A stretch of 64,000 nucleotides of DNA, taken from NCBI RefSeq assembly GCF_000968685.2, contig NZ_LAKD02000005.1, forward strand, positions 1 through 64,000, in the 5' to 3' direction. Source of the stretch: Streptomyces antioxidans (lineage in GTDB: Bacteria; Actinomycetota; Actinomycetes; Streptomycetales; Streptomycetaceae). Made by a program: the position numbers and the translations under genes. Below, piece by piece: positions 54,235 to 64,000 of this stretch (its first letter is position 1; every line of letters begins with the position of its first letter). The notes under the pieces were generated by a model. It did not search any database, was not told where the DNA came from, and worked only from the letters and a program-made list of their open reading frames with translations.

Positions 54235-56388
54235 TTGAACAGTCGATGGACTTCGCGGGGGGCGCGGACCACCCGCAGGCAGACGCTCGCCGCGCTGGCG
54301 GTGCTCACCGCCGGAGGAGCCGCGGGGATCGCCGGGGTCACCGCGATCGCCGGATGCGGGGCCGGACATTCACGCGGCGCGGAAGCCGGGCCCGCGCGGG
54401 CCAGCGCGCCGGGGGCGGCGGAGCCGTTCACCTCGACGGTGGGCGACAAGCGGGCGCTGCTGCTGCAGATCATGGCGCACCCCGACGACGATCTGTACTT
54501 CATGAACCCGGACGCCGAGCATGTGCTGCGCTCCGGTGTCCCGGTGGTGAGCGTGTACGTCACGGCCGGTGAGGCCCTGGGGATCAACCACCAGGCGGGT
54601 ACGCCGGTCCCGCGCGCCGACAAGGCCGCCTACTCCGCCTCCCGCCACCAGGGGCTGCGGCAGGCGTACGCGCGGATGATGGGGCTGAACCAGTTCGCGC
54701 CCTGGCAGCGGTCGGTGCTGCGGCTGCCCGGCGGGATCACCGCGGAGACCAACACCCTCGTGGGCGGTGCCCGCAGCGCCCGGCTGATCTTCCTCAACAT
54801 CGCGATGCTGTCGGACGGCGGCGTACGGATCCCCGCGCTGTGGAGCACCCCGGGCACCGTGATGCGCACCCTCCTGGCCGCCGGCTCGCCCCTGGCGCAC
54901 CCCAGCTCGTACGGCCACCAGACACTGGTCGACGTGCTCGCCGGGATCATGGAGCGCTATCGGCCCACGCTGATCCACACGCTGGACCCGGACCCCGACT
55001 TCCAGGTGCACGACGTACTGCACCCCAAGGACAACGATCAGCCGGGCTGCTCGGACCACCGCGATCACACCCCGGTCGCGCTGTTCACCTGGAAGGCGAT
55101 CGCGCGGTGGGTGGCCGCGTCCACCCGGCGCGACAAGCACGCCCCGCGCTTCACCACCACCGCGTTCCGCGGCTACTACAACCAGCGCTGGCCGCACAAT
55201 CTGCCGCCCGCCGTACTGGCCCAGAAGGCGCGGGCCATCAGGTCCTACGGCGGTGCGCCGGACTGGGACTGCGGCAACGCGGCCGGGTGCGGCGACTACA
55301 GCCAGGGCGGGGTGCGCCCGTTGCGGAACCGCAAGGGCTGGATCCGCTCCACCCACTACCGCTACCCCTCCCCGCTGCCCGCCCCCACCACCGACACCCA
55401 GGGACGGCTCGTGGCGTACGGCGTGCTCGGCACCCAGGCCGTGCGGTGGCGCGAGACCGAGCCCGGCAGCGGGCGGTTCGGAGCACCGCGCGGGCTCGGC
55501 GGCGGACCGCTCGCCCCGGCGCTCGCCGCGGTGCGGGACAGCGCGGGACGGCAGGTGCTGTTCGCCCTGCGGTTCGCGGCGCTGGCCGGGCAGGGCGCGG
55601 GCGACCTGCGCGAGATCGTGGCGCTTGAGCAGCGCCGCCCGGACGGCCCGTTCCGCGCCTGGACGGGCCTGGGCACCCCCGAGAGCGACCCCGAGCAGGG
55701 CCGCCGGGTCGGCTGCCCGGCGGCGGTCGCCACCCCGGACGGCCGGGTGCACCTCTTCGTACGGACCGCGGACAAGGGCCTGGCCACCCGCGTGCGGGAC
55801 GCGAACGGCCACTGGGGTCCGTGGCAGCGGCTCGGCGGCGCCGAGATCCAGGACGGGCTGACCGCGCTGCTGGACGCGGAGGGGCAGGTCCGTGTCCTCG
55901 CCCCCGGCCGCGACACCGTCCACCACTGGGCCCAGGAGTGGGCGGGCGGCCCGGTCTCCCTGCGCCCGCCGTCCGGGCTGCCGCGCCCCGGCGGGGACCC
56001 GCTGGGCGCCGCGGTGGCGCCCGACGGCACCCTCACGCTGATCTACCGCACCCCCACGGCCACCGTGCCCGCCGTCCACGGCGAAACCTCCCTCACGGTG
56101 CCGCACTTCGAGGGCTACGGGGCGATCGCCGCCCACACCGTGGCCGAACCGTCCGGCCACCGCGAGGCGAAGACGCTGCTGCTGGCCGGGCGCGATCTGG
56201 GCGGCGAGATCCAGGTCCAGTACGGCACCGGCCCGGAGGCCAAACCCCTGCGCTCCCCCGGCCGTCTGACCCCGGTCGGCGCCCCTGCCCTCCTGACGGA
56301 CGACGCCCACCAGGGCGTCTGCGTAGTGGGCCTGTCCCCCGACGCCACCCCCTGGATCTGGCGCCCCCACCCCACCTCACGGGCATAG
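54235..56388 (+). CDS. PIG-L-family deacetylase, exported lipoprotein
   Basis: This 717-residue protein starts at TTG (54235) after AGGG. The signal contains an RR pair (TTRRQTLAAL), suggesting Tat export, and a lipobox AIAGC (Cys41). The PIG-L zinc motif is HPDDD (82-86), and the distal CSDHRDHT supplies another ligand, as in N-acetylglucosamine-conjugate deacetylases. Residues about 370-717 form a repeat-rich beta-propeller-like region (repeated GR...LAVRT type sheets). A cell-surface sugar conjugate is the likely substrate. It stands alone, divergent from the S10 unit. Start choice is moderately certain. Confidence 0.83.
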   Translation: MNSRWTSRGARTTRRQTLAALAVLTAGGAAGIAGVTAIAGCGAGHSRGAEAGPARASAPGAAEPFTSTVGDKRALLLQIMAHPDDDLYFMNPDAEHVLRSGVPVVSVYVTAGEALGINHQAGTPVPRADKAAYSASRHQGLRQAYARMMGLNQFAPWQRSVLRLPGGITAETNTLVGGARSARLIFLNIAMLSDGGVRIPALWSTPGTVMRTLLAAGSPLAHPSSYGHQTLVDVLAGIMERYRPTLIHTLDPDPDFQVHDVLHPKDNDQPGCSDHRDHTPVALFTWKAIARWVAASTRRDKHAPRFTTTAFRGYYNQRWPHNLPPAVLAQKARAIRSYGGAPDWDCGNAAGCGDYSQGGVRPLRNRKGWIRSTHYRYPSPLPAPTTDTQGRLVAYGVLGTQAVRWRETEPGSGRFGAPRGLGGGPLAPALAAVRDSAGRQVLFALRFAALAGQGAGDLREIVALEQRRPDGPFRAWTGLGTPESDPEQGRRVGCPAAVATPDGRVHLFVRTADKGLATRVRDANGHWGPWQRLGGAEIQDGLTALLDAEGQVRVLAPGRDTVHHWAQEWAGGPVSLRPPSGLPRPGGDPLGAAVAPDGTLTLIYRTPTATVPAVHGETSLTVPHFEGYGAIAAHTVAEPSGHREAKTLLLAGRDLGGEIQVQYGTGPEAKPLRSPGRLTPVGAPALLTDDAHQGVCVVGLSPDATPWIWRPHPTSRA

Positions 56389-56814
56389 CCTCCGGTACCT
56401 CGCGGCGTGGCCCCGGTGGCTGACGGGCGTAGCCCCCGGTCGCCGCCCTCGGGACCCGCTCGGTGGTCGCCCCGGGGCGGCGCCCTGGGGCGGCATCTTC
56501 GCTGAACGCCGTCCGGGCCGCATCCCGGCGCGACCCCACCGGCCGCGTCCGCGGTCCGCGTCGCCGGTCCGCGTCCGTGATCCGGCGTCCCGGGGCATCA
56601 CCGGACGCGCGACGTCCAGGCCGCGCCCCCATCGCCGCGTAGCGCCCCCGGCCGCGTGCCGTTCGGCTCTCCGGGCGGCGGGTGGCCCGGATACGCGCGT
56701 GGCCCTCGCGATCCCATGGGCACCATGGCGGCCGTCGTGCGGCATGGCCGGGGCCCCACCCGGCGTCTTGTGGCGGGGTGGGGCCCGGTCGGGTCCGGCG
56801 GTTGCCGGAGGGGT
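56389..56814. other. Intergenic region, no gene seen
   Basis: This 426-bp gap separates convergent genes. Open frames are Arg/Pro-rich shadows. The only clear structure is the inverted repeat at 56751-56786, which probably terminates the minus-strand SRPBCC gene. Confidence 0.6.
56751..56786 (-). terminator. Terminator after the SRPBCC-family gene
   Basis: GGGCCCCACCC (56751-56761) pairs perfectly with GGGTGGGGCCC (56776-56786) over a 14-nt loop. It lies 28 bp after the stop at 56815. Confidence 0.7.
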
Positions 56815-57918
56815 TCAGCGGCGGGCCGCGGCGGTGCGGCGGCGGGGTTCCTCCTCGAACTCCTCGTCGGGCTCCTCGGGCTCCTCATACGCCTCGGCGT
56901 CCTCGGCGTACTCGGCGTACTCGGCGTACTCTGGCTCCTCCGGCTCTTCGGCCTCGTCCGGCTCCCCCGCGGCCTCCGGCTCCTCCTCGTACTCCTCCTC
57001 GTCGTACGCCTCGGGCTCGGCGTCTTCTGGCTCCTCCTCGTACGCGTCCTCAGCCGCCTCGTCCGGCTCATCGGCGTCTCCCCCGGTCTCCTCGTCAGCC
57101 CCCTCGGCCTCGGCCTGCTCGCGCTCTTCCTCCTCCACGGCCGTCTCGTGTTCCTGCACGACCTCGCCGTCCCGGATCTCGCCGCGCCAGCCGTCCGTGG
57201 CCTCGCCGCGCATCATGATGAACTTCCGGTAGAGCTTCAGATCGAGCCGGGCCCGTCGGCCCTGGGCCCGCCAGATGTTGCCGGTCTTCTCGAAGAGCCC
57301 CTTGGGGAAGTACTCCAGGACCAGCAGCACCCGGGTGAGGTGGTCACCGAGCGGATGGAAGGTGACGACGCCCTTGACGGTGCCCTTGGCCCCCTCCGTG
57401 GTCCAGCTGATCCGCTCATCGGCCACCTGCTCGGTGACGTTGGCCTTCCAACTGCGGGTGGACTTGGCGACCTTCACCTTCCAGTTGCTGCTGGTGTCGT
57501 CGGCCTTCTCAACACTCACGACCCCCTTGGCGAAGGTGCTGAACTCCTGGAACTGGGTCCACTGGTTGTACGCCTCGCGGACCGGCACCCCGACGTCGAT
57601 GTCCTCGACGACCGTCACGCTCTTGGACTTGCCGCCCCCGCTCTTGCCCCGGCCGCCCTTGCCGAAGATCCCCTTGACCTTCTCCTTCAGGGAGTCCTTG
57701 AGCGAGTCCTTCAGCTGGGACGTACCGGCCTTCATCAGGGCCTGCCCCGGCGACTTGCCCTCGGAGAGGGACTGCGCGCCCTTGGCGAGGCCCGAGCCGA
57801 GGCCGGAGATCGCATGGGTCGCCCGTGCCTGGACATAGTCACGGAGCTCGTCCTTCAGACGGTCGGTGGCCGGATTCTTGACGATGTCGTCCTTGAGCTT
57901 GCCGAGCGTGTCAGCCAT
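56815..57918 (-). CDS. SRPBCC-family protein with acidic tail (GvpZ-like)
   Basis: The 367-residue protein has a helical N-terminus (about 1-90), an SRPBCC/polyketide-cyclase-like lipid-binding domain (about 100-245, with GVPVREAYNQWTQFQEFSTF and GRRARLDLKLYRKFI) and a very acidic tail rich in Glu, Tyr and Pro (about 270-367). In Streptomyces gas-vesicle clusters, a similar protein (GvpZ) is paired with a small GvpY-like protein as here. The ATG at 57918 overlaps the previous gene by 8 bp. No other gas vesicle genes are visible in the window, so the role is uncertain; a membrane or surface lipid function is possible. Confidence 0.78.
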   Translation of the reverse strand: MADTLGKLKDDIVKNPATDRLKDELRDYVQARATHAISGLGSGLAKGAQSLSEGKSPGQALMKAGTSQLKDSLKDSLKEKVKGIFGKGGRGKSGGGKSKSVTVVEDIDVGVPVREAYNQWTQFQEFSTFAKGVVSVEKADDTSSNWKVKVAKSTRSWKANVTEQVADERISWTTEGAKGTVKGVVTFHPLGDHLTRVLLVLEYFPKGLFEKTGNIWRAQGRRARLDLKLYRKFIMMRGEATDGWRGEIRDGEVVQEHETAVEEEEREQAEAEGADEETGGDADEPDEAAEDAYEEEPEDAEPEAYDEEEYEEEPEAAGEPDEAEEPEEPEYAEYAEYAEDAEAYEEPEEPDEEFEEEPRRRTAAARR

Positions 57919-58504
57919 TGCGGCCCCCCGCGGTCCTGGCGGTCTTCTTCGCCGCGCTCTTCTTCGCCGTGGCCTGCTTCGCCGTCTTCTTGGCCGCGGC
58001 CTTCTTCGCCGGACCGGAACCGGACGCGGCGGTCTGCTTCGCCGGGCGTGCCGGGTCCTTGGCCGCCGCCTTGCGCGGCGGCCTCGGCGGCCTCGGTTTC
58101 CGCTTCGGCTCGGATTCCGCCTCGGCGTCCGGCCCTTCGGCGCGCTCCTCGTCCTCGGCCTCGGCCGGGGCTTCCTCGTCCGGGGCCTCCTCGTCCTCGC
58201 CGTCGCCCCCGCCACGCAGCAGCGCCGTGCGCTCATGCAGTGAGTCGGCGAGACCGCTCACCCGGCCGGACACGGCCTTCGTCGCGGCCTGCCGGGTGGC
58301 GTCGGCGAGTTCCTTGCGCACCTCCGAGTTCAGACCGCTCAGCAGCGGCACCTCGGCCAGGGACTTCTTCAGCTGCTGCGGATCCAGCGTGATCTTCTTA
58401 CCGGCCAGCAACATGCCCAGCCCCACGGCGAGTTTCGCCTTCTTCGTACGCCCGAGGAGGTAGCCCCCCACGACCGCGACGGTGATCTTGCCATTTGTCA
58501 TCAT
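57911..58504 (-). CDS. Small GvpY-like protein with Lys/Ala-rich tail
   Basis: This 197-residue protein opens with a hydrophobic helix ([20 protein letters not shown]), then a domain including [20 protein letters not shown] and [10 protein letters not shown], an acidic stretch, and a Lys/Ala-rich tail ([14 protein letters not shown]) resembling histone H1-like repeats. Proteins of this type are often mislabelled DNA primase in Streptomyces; none of the primase motifs are present. It overlaps the SRPBCC gene by 8 bp, and the two are clearly a unit. The upstream unit is separated from tuf by a terminator. Confidence 0.75.
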   Translation of the reverse strand: MMTNGKITVAVVGGYLLGRTKKAKLAVGLGMLLAGKKITLDPQQLKKSLAEVPLLSGLNSEVRKELADATRQAATKAVSGRVSGLADSLHERTALLRGGGDGEDEEAPDEEAPAEAEDEERAEGPDAEAESEPKRKPRPPRPPRKAAAKDPARPAKQTAASGSGPAKKAAAKKTAKQATAKKSAAKKTARTAGGRNG

Positions 58505-58562
58505 CTGTTCGCTCCCGAAGTCGAACGCGGCTTCGATGTGGACGGCCGGGTACCCACATACG

Positions 58563-58599
58563 AAAGAGCCCCACCCGCGAGAAGCGAATGGGGCTCTTT
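58563..58599 (-). terminator. Terminator after tuf
   Basis: AAAGAGCCCCA (58563-58573) pairs perfectly with TGGGGCTCTTT (58589-58599) around a 15-nt loop, 19 bp past the tuf stop. The minus-strand transcript ends in CTCTTTCG, close to an intrinsic terminator. Confidence 0.88.
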
Positions 58600-58617
58600 G
58601 CTCCGGGGAGCGTCAGA

Positions 58618-59811
<1,194 letters not shown>

Positions 59812-60037
59812 TGGGGTCCTCCTGTGGAGTGGTTCTGTACGCATCCACGCTTTGCGGATGGGTTCAGGTGGTCTTACCGAACCGGCCAGGACCCCGAGGG
59901 GGATGCCCTTCGCCGTATTCGTCTGGGGAAACGGCGCCCGGGGCCCGCCGTGGAACACGGTGAACGCGCTCCACGACGGATGACCCCGATGCCTTGTGCT
60001 TCCAGCCTAAAGGGTGAGGAATGCGGATGAACCCGCC

Positions 60038-62158
<2,121 letters not shown>

Positions 62159-62196
62159 ATGGCTCAGTCTTCTCTCGGTTCTCGATGGGGTAGCGA

Positions 62197-62667
62197 CTAC
62201 CAGCGGTAGTGCGCGAAGGCCTTGTTGGACTCGGCCATCTTGTGGGTGTCCTCGCGACGCTTGACGGAGGCGCCCAGACCATTGCTGGCGTCCAGCAGCT
62301 CGTTCATCAGGCGCTCGGTCATGGTCTTCTCACGACGGGCGCGGGAGTAACCCACCAGCCAGCGCAGCGCGAGGGTGGAGGAGCGGCCGGGGCGGACCTC
62401 GACCGGCACCTGGTAGGTGGCGCCACCGACACGGCGGGAGCGGACCTCGAGGGTCGGCTTCACGTTCTCCAGCGCGCGCTTGAGGGTGATGACCGGGTCG
62501 TTGCCGGACTTCTCGCGCAGGCCCTCCATGGCGCCGTAGACGATGCGCTCGGCAGTGGAGCGCTTGCCGTTCAGCAGGACCTTGTTGATGAGGGACGTCA
62601 CCAGAGGAGAGTTGTAAACCGGGTCGATGATGACCGGGCGCTTCGGGGCGGGACCCTTACGAGGCAT
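62197..62667 (-). CDS. rpsG: 30S ribosomal protein S7
   Basis: A 156-residue primary binder of the 16S 3' domain, near the E site. [20 protein letters not shown] starts it and [20 protein letters not shown] is diagnostic. It lies 2 bp after rpsL and 38 bp before fusA. In enteric bacteria S7 represses the str operon; this is not evident here. Confidence 0.98.
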   Translation of the reverse strand: MPRKGPAPKRPVIIDPVYNSPLVTSLINKVLLNGKRSTAERIVYGAMEGLREKSGNDPVITLKRALENVKPTLEVRSRRVGGATYQVPVEVRPGRSSTLALRWLVGYSRARREKTMTERLMNELLDASNGLGASVKRREDTHKMAESNKAFAHYRW

Positions 62668-62669
62668 TC

Positions 62670-63041
62670 TTACTTCTCCTTCTTGGCGCCGTAGCGGCTG
62701 CGAGCCTGCTTGCGGTTCTTGACGCCCTGCGTGTCGAGGGAGCCGCGGATGATCTTGTAACGAACACCCGGCAGGTCCTTCACACGACCGCCACGCACGA
62801 GCACGATGGAGTGCTCCTGCAGGTTGTGTCCCTCACCCGGGACGTAGGCGGTGACCTCGATCCCACTGCTCAGCCGGACACGCGCGACCTTGCGGAGCGC
62901 CGAGTTCGGCTTCTTCGGCGTCGTGGTGAACACGCGGGTGCATGTACCACGGCGCTGCGGCGACCCCGCGAGGGCGGGGGTCTTGTTCTTCTCGACCTTG
63001 TCCTGGCGGCCCTTGCGGACCAGCTGCTGGATCGTAGGCAC
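62670..63041 (-). CDS. rpsL: 30S ribosomal protein S12
   Basis: The 123-residue protein lies at the decoding centre. Lys43 and Lys88 are the wild-type residues at the two sites where streptomycin-resistance changes arise, in [14 protein letters not shown] and [13 protein letters not shown], so this allele looks streptomycin-sensitive. The start at 63041 fits the family. It is the first gene of the str unit, with a promoter near 63237-63265. Confidence 0.98.
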   Translation of the reverse strand: MPTIQQLVRKGRQDKVEKNKTPALAGSPQRRGTCTRVFTTTPKKPNSALRKVARVRLSSGIEVTAYVPGEGHNLQEHSIVLVRGGRVKDLPGVRYKIIRGSLDTQGVKNRKQARSRYGAKKEK

Positions 63042-63236
63042 CGTTTCTCCGGTTTCTGTGTGCCAGTCTCGGTAAAGCTAACCTGGAGTTTCTCCGACCC
63101 ACGCGGTCGGGTGTGTCGCGCACCGCAGCCCTCTGCGAAAGTCAGAGAGTGCAGATTGTTGGTGTCGACACCTCGAGCCCCCGAGCGGTCTGAAAGCGCG
63201 CACAGGAGCCCAGGGACACCCCAGGCACAAGGTCAG
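63042..63236 (-). promoter_or_regulatory. Leader of the rpsL operon
   Basis: About 190 nt of untranslated leader between the proposed promoter and rpsL. It carries the 26-bp element (63094-63119) shared with the S10 leader, and a CTCTG/CAGAG hairpin at about 63131-63147. No gene is present. Confidence 0.6.
63094..63119 (-). promoter_or_regulatory. Leader element shared with the S10 operon
   Basis: The second copy of the element at 53737-53762, with 25 of 26 bases identical. It is 52 nt upstream of rpsL. The hairpin core CCGACC-N5-GGTCGG is preserved in both. Confidence 0.7.
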
Positions 63237-63265
63237 AGCGTACCTATAGCATCGGCTCCGGTCAA
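63237..63265 (-). promoter_or_regulatory. Promoter of the rpsL operon
   Basis: On the minus strand TTGACC (63260-63265) and TACGCT (63237-63242) are 17 bp apart, a good principal-sigma match. The region is unusually AT-rich (TTTGTTTTGACC). The inferred start lies near 63230. Confidence 0.6.
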
Positions 63266-63310
63266 AACAAATGCACACGCGCTGGACACACCAACCCGGA
63301 GCATAGCCGC

Positions 63311-63344
63311 AGGGCGGCCACCCCCGCCATGGGGTGACCGCCCT
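63311..63344 (-). terminator. Terminator after rpoC
   Basis: AGGGCGGCCACCCC (63311-63324) and GGGGTGACCGCCCT (63331-63344) pair at 13 of 14 positions over a 6-nt loop, 27 bp past the rpoC stop. It separates rpoBC from the str unit. Confidence 0.8.
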
Positions 63345-63371
63345 GTGAACGCTGACCAGCCGTCCGCGGAC

Positions 63372-64000
63372 CTACTGGTTGTACGGCCCGTAGTCGTAGT
63401 CCTCCAGCGGAACCGCCTGGCCGGAGCCGGTGCCGAAGGGCGAGTAGTCGATGTCGTCGTAGCCGACGGCCGAGTACATCGCGGCCTTCGCCTCCTCGGT
63501 CGGCTCGACCCGGATGTTGCGGTAGCGGGACAGGCCCGTACCGGCCGGGATGAGCTTACCGATGATCACGTTCTCCTTGAGGCCGATCAGGGAGTCCGAC
63601 TTGGCGTTGATCGCCGCGTCGGTGAGCACCCGGGTCGTCTCCTGGAAGGACGCCGCCGACAACCAAGACTCGGTCGCCAGCGAGGCCTTGGTGATGCCCA
63701 TCAGCTGCGGACGGCCGGAGGCCGGGTGGCCGCCTTCCTGGACCACACGACGGTTCTCACCCTCGAAGCGCGTGCGCTCCACGAGCTCGCCCGGCAGCAG
63801 CTCCGCGTCGCCGGACTCGATGATCGTCACCCGGCGCAGCATCTGCCGGATGATGATCTCGATGTGCTTGTCGTGGATCGACACGCCCTGCGAGTTGTAG
63901 ACCTTCTGGACCTCGCCCACCAGGTGCACCTGGACGGCGCGCTGGCCGAGGATGCGCAGCACGTCGTGCGGGTTGACGGCACCCACGGTCAGCGGCTGGC
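63372..64000 (-). CDS. rpoC: RNA polymerase beta' subunit, C-terminal part (cut by window end)
   Basis: The last roughly 209 residues of beta'. [40 protein letters not shown] and [20 protein letters not shown] belong to the conserved C-terminal clamp region, and the protein ends [11 protein letters not shown] as in other Streptomyces. The 5' end lies beyond position 64000, so the feature is partial; frame continues to the edge. A terminator follows the stop. Confidence 0.97.
   Translation of the reverse strand, partial: QPLTVGAVNPHDVLRILGQRAVQVHLVGEVQKVYNSQGVSIHDKHIEIIIRQMLRRVTIIESGDAELLPGELVERTRFEGENRRVVQEGGHPASGRPQLMGITKASLATESWLSAASFQETTRVLTDAAINAKSDSLIGLKENVIIGKLIPAGTGLSRYRNIRVEPTEEAKAAMYSAVGYDDIDYSPFGTGSGQAVPLEDYDYGPYNQ

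Noticed and set aside
57911..58504. DNA primase
   Set aside because: Proteins of this type often carry that label, but no zinc-finger or TOPRIM motif is visible; only a membrane-like helix and a Lys/Ala-rich tail.

Overview
The window is chromosomal DNA of a Streptomyces-type actinomycete. The evidence is the very high G+C content, the third-position GC bias of all long frames, GTG and TTG starts, AGGAGG-type Shine-Dalgarno sites, and the actinobacterial gene order rpoC end / str operon / tuf / S10-spc-alpha clusters / truA / rplM-rpsI / glmM / coaA / glmS / acpS / nnr-alr / tsa genes. The chromosome is written here so that the ribosomal clusters run on the minus strand. No rRNA, tRNA, CRISPR array, transposase or attachment site was seen.

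Layout. 1-793: non-coding, repeat-rich, ending in a two-copy direct repeat upstream of a BAHD-type acyltransferase. 794-11368: accessory and regulatory block: acyltransferase, anti-sigma-type ATPase, a WhiJ-like XRE regulator with its DUF397 partner, arylamine N-acetyltransferase, small hypothetical and membrane proteins, a polysaccharide-deacetylase-family enzyme, a haloacetate-dehalogenase-like hydrolase, a SARP regulator carrying a collagen-like insert, and a GC-rich repeat array. 11105-15553: t6A tRNA-modification genes (tsaD, rimI, tsaB, tsaE) with two small extra genes. 15697-25462: envelope precursor and cofactor genes (hydrolase, alr, nnr, acpS, glmS, coaA, glmM). 25603-26590: rpsI-rplM. 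26971-35639: secreted or membrane proteins, a two-domain glycosyltransferase and a translationally coupled stressosome operon (rsbR-rsbS-rsbT-RsbX-like-RsbU-like) without a sigma factor gene. 35839-53663: truA and the alpha, spc and S10 ribosomal clusters, including rpoA, infA, map, adk and secY. 54235-58504: a PIG-L-type deacetylase lipoprotein and a pair resembling the Streptomyces gas-vesicle accessory proteins GvpZ and GvpY. 58618-63041: tuf, fusA, rpsG, rpsL. 63372-64000: the end of rpoC.

The ribosomal part is cut into transcription units by strong inverted repeats after rpsQ (two in tandem), rplO, adk, map, rpsD, rplQ, rpsI, tuf and rpoC. Promoter-like -35/-10 pairs lie upstream of rpsL, rpsJ and rplM. 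The rpsL and rpsJ leaders share a 26-nt element with a single mismatch, which is the clearest candidate here for an undescribed cis-regulatory signal. The other notable systems are the sigma-less stressosome operon, the WhiJ-like trio, the orphan GvpY/Z-like pair next to tuf, and the SARP regulator with a long low-complexity insert.
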